Positions 58,912 through 64,000 of a DNA stretch of 64,000 nt are shown here, in pieces. The translations under genes were made by a program, and so were the position numbers. The first letter of the stretch is position 1; every line of letters begins with the position of its first letter. The stretch covers positions 434,001-498,000 of the forward strand of contig CAWHJN010000005.1 of NCBI GenBank assembly GCA_963829705.1. Reading direction: 5' to 3'. The notes beneath the pieces are model-generated. The model did no database searches, had not been told where the DNA came from, and saw only the letters and a list, made by a program, of their open reading frames with translations. Source of the DNA: CAWHJN01 sp963829705 (GTDB lineage Bacteria; Bacteroidota; Rhodothermia; Rhodothermales; BA12).

Positions 58912-61131
58912 ATGCTCAACCGCCTCCGAGAGAAAACGCGCCCGCCGCTGGAAGAAGTCGTCGCCAGCAAGGCCACGGGCCTGGGCACCTTCGGCGGCGT
59001 CTTCACCCCGTCGATCCTGACGATCCTCGGGGTCATCATGTACCTGCGCTTCGGCTGGGTGGTGGGCAACGTGGGGCTGGCCGGGACGCTCATCATCGTC
59101 ACGCTGGCCACGGCGATCACGTTTCTGACGGCGCTCTCCATCGCGGCCATCGCCACCGATCAGCGTGTGCGGACGGGCGGGGCGTATTACATGATCAGCC
59201 GGTCGCTGGGCATCGAGACGGGCGGGGCCGTAGGCATTCCGCTCTACGTGGCGCAGGGGCTGTCCGTCGCACTCTACACCATCGGCTTCGCCGAGAGCGT
59301 CGTGCGCGCGTTTCCGATGCTCGACGAGAAGATGGTGGGGCTGGTGACGACGGTGCTCGTGGCGGTGCTGGCGCTCGTGTCGGCCAAGACGGCCATCCGG
59401 GCGCAGTATTTCATCATGGTGGCCATCGTGCTCTCGCTCGTGTCGCTGGTGTTCGGCAAGGCCATCGAGCCGACGCAGATCGAGATGTGGGGCGCGTCGG
59501 ATCGCAACTCGGAGCCGTTCTGGACGGTCTTCGCCGTGTTCTTCCCCGCCGTCACGGGCATCATGGCGGGCGTGAGCATGTCGGGCGATCTCAAAAATCC
59601 CAACCGCTCGATCCCGCGCGGCACCTTCGCCGCCGTGGGCACGGGCTACCTCATCTACATGGGCCTGCCGGTGCTGCTGGCGATGCGGGCGGACGCGCTC
59701 ACGCTCATCGACGACCCGCTCATCATGCGGAGGATGGCGTACTGGGGCGATGCCATTTTGCTGGGCGTTTGGGGCGCGACGCTCTCGAGCGCGCTGGGGT
59801 CGGTGCTGGGCGCCCCGCGTGTGTTGCAGGCCCTCGCGCGCGACGGCGTGCTGCCCCGGAAACTGGCGTGGCTGGGCAAGGGCAGCGGCCCCGAGGACAC
59901 GCCGCGCGCGGGCACCGTGCTCACGCTCGCGCTCGCGCTCGTGGCCGTCTACTTCGGCAACCTCAACCTCATCGCGCCCGTCTTGTCGATGTTTTTCCTG
60001 ACGACCTACGGCGTGCTCAATGCCTCGGCGGGCATCGAGACGTTTCTGCGGAGTCCGTCGTTCCGGCCCACTTTCCGCGTCCACTGGGCGTTTTCGCTGC
60101 TCGGCTTCGTGGGCTGCGTGGCGGTGATGTTTCTCATCAACGCCCTCGCCACGGTCGTCGCCATCGTGTTCGTCGTGGGCGTCTACGTGTGGCTGGAGCG
60201 GCGCAGCCTCGAAACGGCGTGGGGCGACGTGCGGAGCGGCCTGTGGATGGCCGTCACCCGAACGGGCCTGATGCACCTGCGCCGCCAGGGGGACGTTAAG
60301 AACTGGCGTCCCCACCTGCTCGTGCTCTCGGGCGCGCCCACCCGCCGCTGGCACCTCATCGACCTCGCCCGCGCCATCACGCACAACCGCGCGCTGATGA
60401 CGGTTTCGACGGTGCTGACCACCAAGGGCGTGACTGCCGAGCGGCAGCAGACGATGGAAACCGCTATCCGCGAGTTTCTCGAAGAACGCGCCGTGCAGGC
60501 GCTGGTGCGCGTCGTCGCCGCGCCGGATCCGTTCGTCGGGGCCGAGCGGCTCGTGGAGTTTTACGGACTCGGCGCGCTCGCCCCCAACACGGTGCTGCTC
60601 GGCGACAGCGAGAACCCGGACATCCGGGCGCGCTACTGCGCCATGATCGCACACTTCTACACGAACCGCCGCAACGTCATCATCGTGCGCGACGACGATG
60701 AGCGCGGCTTCGGCGCGCGCAAACGCATCGACGTGTGGTGGGGCGGCCTCAAGGGCAACGGTGGGCTGATGGTGATCCTCGCCTACCTGCTGCACACGAG
60801 CCTCGACTGGCGCGGCAGCGAGATCCGCCTGAAGGTCGTCGTGCCGACGGACGCCGCCGCTGAGGCCACGCGCGCCAACCTGACGCCTATCGTCGCGCAG
60901 ACGCGCACGGGCGCGCACCTCGACGTGATCGTGGGCGCGGGCCGCCCCTTCGACGCTATCCTCCGCGATGCCTCCACCGATGCCGACCTCGTCTTCCTCG
61001 GCATGGCCGCCCCCTCGGGCGACGACTACGAGGCCTACTACCAGCAACTCCGCGCACGCACCGAGGGCCTGCCCTCGACCGTCTTCGTCCTCGCCTCCGA
61101 AGAAATCGCCTTCGGGCAGGTGCTGGCGTGA
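58912..61131 (+). CDS. SLC12-type cation-chloride cotransporter homologue
   Basis: A 739-residue APC-superfamily transporter. It opens VASKATGLGTFGGVFTPSIL, then TILGVIMYLRFGWVVGNVGL, the N-terminal signature of bacterial and eukaryotic Na-K-Cl cotransporters. About 12 membrane helices reach to ~ residue 435; the ~300-residue C-terminal cytosolic domain has two Rossmann-like halves (NTVLLGDSENPDIRARYCAM, then VWWGGLKGNGGLMVILAYLL), also typical. Members move chloride with Na+ or K+, or amino acids. The ATG 58912 is preferred over GTG 58873 since the extra 13 residues add little. Confidence 0.88.
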   Translation: MLNRLREKTRPPLEEVVASKATGLGTFGGVFTPSILTILGVIMYLRFGWVVGNVGLAGTLIIVTLATAITFLTALSIAAIATDQRVRTGGAYYMISRSLGIETGGAVGIPLYVAQGLSVALYTIGFAESVVRAFPMLDEKMVGLVTTVLVAVLALVSAKTAIRAQYFIMVAIVLSLVSLVFGKAIEPTQIEMWGASDRNSEPFWTVFAVFFPAVTGIMAGVSMSGDLKNPNRSIPRGTFAAVGTGYLIYMGLPVLLAMRADALTLIDDPLIMRRMAYWGDAILLGVWGATLSSALGSVLGAPRVLQALARDGVLPRKLAWLGKGSGPEDTPRAGTVLTLALALVAVYFGNLNLIAPVLSMFFLTTYGVLNASAGIETFLRSPSFRPTFRVHWAFSLLGFVGCVAVMFLINALATVVAIVFVVGVYVWLERRSLETAWGDVRSGLWMAVTRTGLMHLRRQGDVKNWRPHLLVLSGAPTRRWHLIDLARAITHNRALMTVSTVLTTKGVTAERQQTMETAIREFLEERAVQALVRVVAAPDPFVGAERLVEFYGLGALAPNTVLLGDSENPDIRARYCAMIAHFYTNRRNVIIVRDDDERGFGARKRIDVWWGGLKGNGGLMVILAYLLHTSLDWRGSEIRLKVVVPTDAAAEATRANLTPIVAQTRTGAHLDVIVGAGRPFDAILRDASTDADLVFLGMAAPSGDDYEAYYQQLRARTEGLPSTVFVLASEEIAFGQVLA

Positions 61132-61139
61132 AGGGGGCG

Positions 61140-61409
61140 CTAGGCCAGCGCCTGCGCGGTGAAGTACGCGCCTGCTGCGAAGGCCACGAGCAGGTAGGCA
61201 AGCACGAGGCGGGTGTCGCGCAGGTAGCAGCGCGTCGTTTTGTGCCCGGCACGGAGGGCTTTGCTATACGCCCACAGCCCTGCCGCGCTGAAGACGAGCA
61301 CGACGGCGGGCGGCGTCAGCAGCCACGCGAGCAGCGCGACGGTGGTAAAGATGCACCACTTCAGCGGGTCGGCCGGGGCGGTCGGGCGCTCGAAAGGGAA
61401 AGGAGTCAT
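61140..61409 (-). CDS. Small two-TM membrane protein
   Basis: An 89-residue protein with two hydrophobic helices (about residues 19-45 and 66-88), the first in FTTVALLAWLLTPPAVVLVF. Between is the charged YSKALRAGHKTTRCYLRDTR. No known domain. It follows the radical SAM gene by 50 nt on the same strand and may be part of that transcription unit. Confidence 0.7.
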   Translation of the reverse strand: MTPFPFERPTAPADPLKWCIFTTVALLAWLLTPPAVVLVFSAAGLWAYSKALRAGHKTTRCYLRDTRLVLAYLLVAFAAGAYFTAQALA

Positions 61410-61459
61410 GGCGGGGGAGAAGGGACGATCGAGGCGTGCGCGGCGCGCTCTCCTCGGAT

Positions 61460-63019
61460 CTACGACAGCGCAGCGGAGAGGGCGCGGGCGGGCACCTGCG
61501 CGCTCAGCGCGGGCCACGCCTGCACGGCGCAGAAGGGCGCGCACTGGTGGCCGCGTTCGCCCTCGGTGCCGACGTGGACGCAGCATTGCAACAGCCGTTC
61601 TTCGAGCATCGTGCTCACGTCCATGAACGGCTTCACCATCACCCGCTTGATGCGTTTGCCGACGAGGTCGCGCAGCGCGTCGCCACGCCCGGTGACGGCC
61701 TGCCCGGCGAGGCGCAGCAGCGTCGAGAGGCCGAGATCGCACGCATCGCACACGTTGCGAAACAGATCCACGACGCCCGGCTGCGCCAGCGACGTCTGCT
61801 CGCTCAACAGCCCGAGGAGCGACTGCCGGACGAGTGTTCGCAGCTGGCCGTTGAGCTCGGGATCGGCGATGCGGTTGCTGACGAGGCCGAGGTGCGCCTT
61901 CAGCGTGTCGTGCCCGACGAGTGTGGGCAGCGACGCCCACCGCCCATCGTCTTGTTTTATCAAATAGCCGACGCTCGCGCAGTGCGGGTGCGAGCACGGC
62001 AGCGCTGTCAGGTCGCGCCACGTCACGACGCCGCCCGTCTGCTTTTCCAACCGCGCCAGCACACCCGTGTGCGTGAGGCGGTCGAGCGGGTCGATGGCGC
62101 TGCTGCGGCCCGAGCCGAACTGCGGCTGGACCGTCACGCCGCCGACGAACGGCGTCTCCAGCGCGAGCTTCATCACGTCGCCGATCTCGTCGTCGTTGAC
62201 GCCCAGCGCCGCCGTCATCGTGAGCGTCGTGAACACGCCCGCCGCGCTCAGCCGCCGGATGGCCTCGTCCTTGACGCGCCGCAGATCCGCGCCCCGGTGG
62301 TGACGGTGCGTCTCGCGCCGGAAGCCGTCGAACTGCAGATACACCTCGACGCGCTGCCGGTGCTTTTCGAAAAACGCCACGAGCGCCGCGTCCTGCGCGA
62401 TCCGGATGCCGTTGGTGTTGACGAGCACGCGGACGACGTTGCGTGCGAGCGCGCCTTCGACGATCGCCTCGAACTGCGGGTGGATCGTCGGCTCGCCGCC
62501 GCTGAGCATCAACACGTCCAGACGCCCGTTTTCGCGCGCGAGGCGCTGGTCGAGGTTGGCGAGGATCACCTCAGGTGGCACCAGCCCCGCGCCGTCGGGA
62601 GCGGACGCGGCGAAGCACGTCGGGCAGCAGAGGTTGCACGCCTGGATAATGTCTTCGAGCAGGATGCACGTGTGTTGCGTCTGCATCTCGCCGAGCCCGT
62701 CGAGATAGGCGGCAGGCACAGGCGCGAAGTTGCCCGGCGTGTCGGGCGTGTGGCGTTTGGTGGGGGCCGTCCACTCTTCGAGGTACGCGAGGATCTCGGG
62801 CACTTCGTCGTAGAGCGTTCTGATTTTGCCATGGACGGGGCAGCCGCGCACGAGCCACACGCGCCCGTCCTCCTCGGCGAGATACCCTGCGAGTCGCTGC
62901 ACCTGTTCGAGCGGCGCGTCGGGATCGTCGGCGTGGCAGTGCGGGCAGAAGGCCGTCACGTAGCGCAGCAGCGTGTCGCCGCGCAGCGGCATCCCGGCGT
63001 TTTTTTGTTCGGACATCAT
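61460..63019 (-). CDS. Radical SAM enzyme, MJ0619/tetraether-lipid-synthase-like
   Basis: A 519-residue radical SAM protein. The N-terminal ~75 residues hold a zinc-ribbon-like pair (AFCPHCHADD and VRGCPVHGKIRTLY). The radical SAM site is CX3CX2C in QACNLCCPTCFAASA (about residue 128). GGEPTIHPQFE is a second SAM motif. Two C-terminal Cys sets follow, LPCSHPHCASVGYLI and CCVHVGTEGERGHQCAPFC. This cluster layout belongs to the MJ0619-like group that includes the archaeal tetraether synthase Tes and bacterial relatives joining lipid tails through C-C bonds. The neighbouring lgt is also a membrane-lipid enzyme. Actual reaction unknown; methylation of other substrates is an alternative. Confidence 0.85.
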   Translation of the reverse strand: MMSEQKNAGMPLRGDTLLRYVTAFCPHCHADDPDAPLEQVQRLAGYLAEEDGRVWLVRGCPVHGKIRTLYDEVPEILAYLEEWTAPTKRHTPDTPGNFAPVPAAYLDGLGEMQTQHTCILLEDIIQACNLCCPTCFAASAPDGAGLVPPEVILANLDQRLARENGRLDVLMLSGGEPTIHPQFEAIVEGALARNVVRVLVNTNGIRIAQDAALVAFFEKHRQRVEVYLQFDGFRRETHRHHRGADLRRVKDEAIRRLSAAGVFTTLTMTAALGVNDDEIGDVMKLALETPFVGGVTVQPQFGSGRSSAIDPLDRLTHTGVLARLEKQTGGVVTWRDLTALPCSHPHCASVGYLIKQDDGRWASLPTLVGHDTLKAHLGLVSNRIADPELNGQLRTLVRQSLLGLLSEQTSLAQPGVVDLFRNVCDACDLGLSTLLRLAGQAVTGRGDALRDLVGKRIKRVMVKPFMDVSTMLEERLLQCCVHVGTEGERGHQCAPFCAVQAWPALSAQVPARALSAALS

Positions 63020-63020
63020 T

Positions 63021-63323
63021 TCAGAGAGATCCGAGGAGCACGGCCAGGCAGGTGCCGAAGATCAGCAGGCCGCACGCGGCCCCGACGAGCACGCCCAGCG
63101 CCAGGCTCCGCCGCTTCTCGCGCAGCACCAGAAACACCGCGCCGACGCCCACGACGACGGCCAGCACCGCTATGCTCACCACCCTCGAATCCATCAGCGA
63201 CGAAAAGAGGATGACGCTGCCCAGCCCCAGCGCGAAGAACAGGCCGATGCCCAGCACGATGCCGCCTGCAAGCTGGCCTTTGTGGACGGGCGGTGGGCGT
63301 GTGGGGTCGAGCGGTTCGGTCAT
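63021..63323 (-). CDS. Small membrane protein, 100 aa
   Basis: A 100-residue protein with three hydrophobic segments (about 21-43, 49-67 and 76-98), the middle one VVSIAVLAVVVGVGAVFLVL. The N-terminus PLDPTRPPPVHKGQLAGG is cytosolic-looking. Its stop is 1 nt from the radical SAM start, indicating translational coupling. No family assigned. Confidence 0.75.
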   Translation of the reverse strand: MTEPLDPTRPPPVHKGQLAGGIVLGIGLFFALGLGSVILFSSLMDSRVVSIAVLAVVVGVGAVFLVLREKRRSLALGVLVGAACGLLIFGTCLAVLLGSL

Positions 63324-63723
63324 GGATCGATGAGCGGTGTTGCGAAAGAATACGGCAGCTGCGCCTCGAAATCGTGCTCACATCCCGTATCTCAAACAGC
63401 CGCGCGCAGGTACTGCCCAGCAGCAGGGCGAAGCACCAATCCAAAAGCAGAACCCGGCGCAATCTATCCTGACGGCGTGGGGCGCCAGCACCACATCCAA
63501 AGCCCCCCGAAACCATCCAGCTAGCGATCACGACCAGCAGCGTTGACAGGCGCGAACCCCACGATGCCGTATGACCGCGCTCGAAGGCCATAAAGGCCAT
63601 CAACGAAAAGCGACAAGCCACAGTCCGATCCAAAATGCCCAGGCACGACGCCGCCACGAGGAACGATCCAGCTTGGCCCTGGATTTTCCGAAGGGAGGAG
63701 CGGATGGTCGGCGTCTCCATGCG
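63324..63723 (-). other. Unassigned 400-nt stretch, possible ORF 5' of the small membrane protein
   Basis: A minus-strand frame runs from an ATG at 63720 (4 nt past the lgt stop), with a partly hydrophobic translation (QAGSFLVAASCLGILDRTVA, RLSTLLVVIASWMVSGGF). It stays open over the start of the small membrane-protein gene and has no recognisable domain, and the GC content is somewhat lower than around. It may be a real small membrane protein whose end is frameshifted, or intergenic. Confidence 0.3.
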
Positions 63724-64000
63724 TCAGGCGAGAATGGGGTAGAAGAGTGAAACAGCGTCCCCGCCCGCCACTGCGCACGACGAAGACCGCCAGCAAAGCG
63801 TCGCCGGAATCAAAAACCACTGTGAGAACGACAGCCCACCCGCGACCTTCGTGTTGCCGCGCACGAACTCCACGAAAAACCGGAAGAGCGCGTACGCCAG
63901 CAGGTACAGCTTGAACGACGCCCCGCGCAGCGCCACCTGGTCGCGGTAGCGCCACAGCAGCGCGAAGGCGACGGCGTGAAACAGGCTCTCGTACAGAAAC
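63724..64000 (-). CDS. lgt: Prolipoprotein diacylglyceryl transferase, C-terminal part
   Basis: The C-terminal ~92 residues of an Lgt-family enzyme, which transfers diacylglycerol to the lipobox Cys of prelipoproteins at the inner membrane. FLYESLFHAVAFALLWRYRD and LAYALFRFFVEFVRGN are the conserved final helices, and GGLSFSQWFLIPATL is the last segment. The N-terminal catalytic half lies past the right edge. The stop at 63724 follows a short irregular tail (CWRSSSCAVAGGDAV); a neighbouring frame continues smoothly (LLAVFVVRSGG), so one indel near the end is possible. Confidence 0.85.
   Translation of the reverse strand, partial: FLYESLFHAVAFALLWRYRDQVALRGASFKLYLLAYALFRFFVEFVRGNTKVAGGLSFSQWFLIPATLCWRSSSCAVAGGDAVSLFYPILA

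Noticed and set aside
57862..61047. A very long minus-strand open frame (over 1,000 codons) opposite the SLC12 gene and Xaa-Pro aminopeptidase
   Set aside because: High-GC antisense openness; the translation is Arg/His/Asp-rich with no domain, while the opposite strands encode complete recognised proteins.

Overview
The window is a 64-kb, high-GC, gene-dense chromosome segment from a diderm, flagellated bacterium. Several things point to the Bacteroidota/Rhodothermota side (a Rhodothermia-like lineage is my best guess): a TonB-dependent receptor, L- and P-ring flagellar genes, few recognisable Shine-Dalgarno sites, several short -7-like boxes of the form TAnnTT(T/C)G close to start codons, and the style of YebC and GlyRS. 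This is inference from sequence character; no rRNA gene lies in the window. I saw no tRNA, rRNA, CRISPR array, insertion sequence or prophage.

Layout. 1-22 kb is housekeeping: the 3' end of a TonB receptor, a decayed gene, truA, aroK, rnhB, a membrane-anchored MurF-like ligase with an alpha/beta hydrolase, a short Rho, radC, a frameshifted four-helix-bundle gene, an unknown membrane-protein pair, glyS, DinB, a histone-deacetylase-family protein, a thioredoxin-like protein, two envelope genes, dapE-dapD, an acyltransferase and a Deg/HtrA protease. 22.6-43.1 kb is a flagellar region, nearly all on the minus strand: fliS-fliD-fliT-like-flgM, then on the plus strand three sugar/glycosylation genes, two tandem flagellin genes, an atypical receiver protein and an HDOD protein, and the operon flgF-flgG-flgA-flgH-flgI-flgJ-flgN-flgK-flgL, ending at a divergent CheY-like gene. 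43-64 kb is mixed metabolism and transport: a GT2 synthase, a Pro-rich TPR protein overlapping anmK, thiL, a GntR regulator, yebC, an SDR, two MFS exporters with an aldo/keto reductase, a secreted Xaa-Pro aminopeptidase, an SLC12-type transporter, and at the right edge a radical SAM enzyme of the MJ0619/tetraether-lipid-synthase type close to lgt.

How the genes work together. Four flagellar transcription units carry a shared sigma-28-like promoter with identical 13-nt spacing between two boxes (before fliS, flgM and each flagellin), consistent with FlgM/FliA late-gene control. The methyltransferase-glycosyltransferase-TPR protein, the UDP-galactopyranose mutase and the GT2-TPR protein sit between the cap/chaperone genes and the flagellins and probably decorate flagellin, possibly with galactofuranose.

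The most striking non-coding feature is a dense set of short dispersed repeats in the intergenic spaces. Family A is pyrimidine-rich (TTCCGCGTTCC, CACTTTCC) and often ends within a few bases of a start codon. Family B consists of ACCCGTCACCC / GTCATTGGTCA words, often as inverted pairs. Family C consists of GGGGCGCA- or GGGACGTGCC-cored palindromes, including a perfect 44-bp palindrome. Together they occupy a large fraction of the intergenic space and in places form protein termini.
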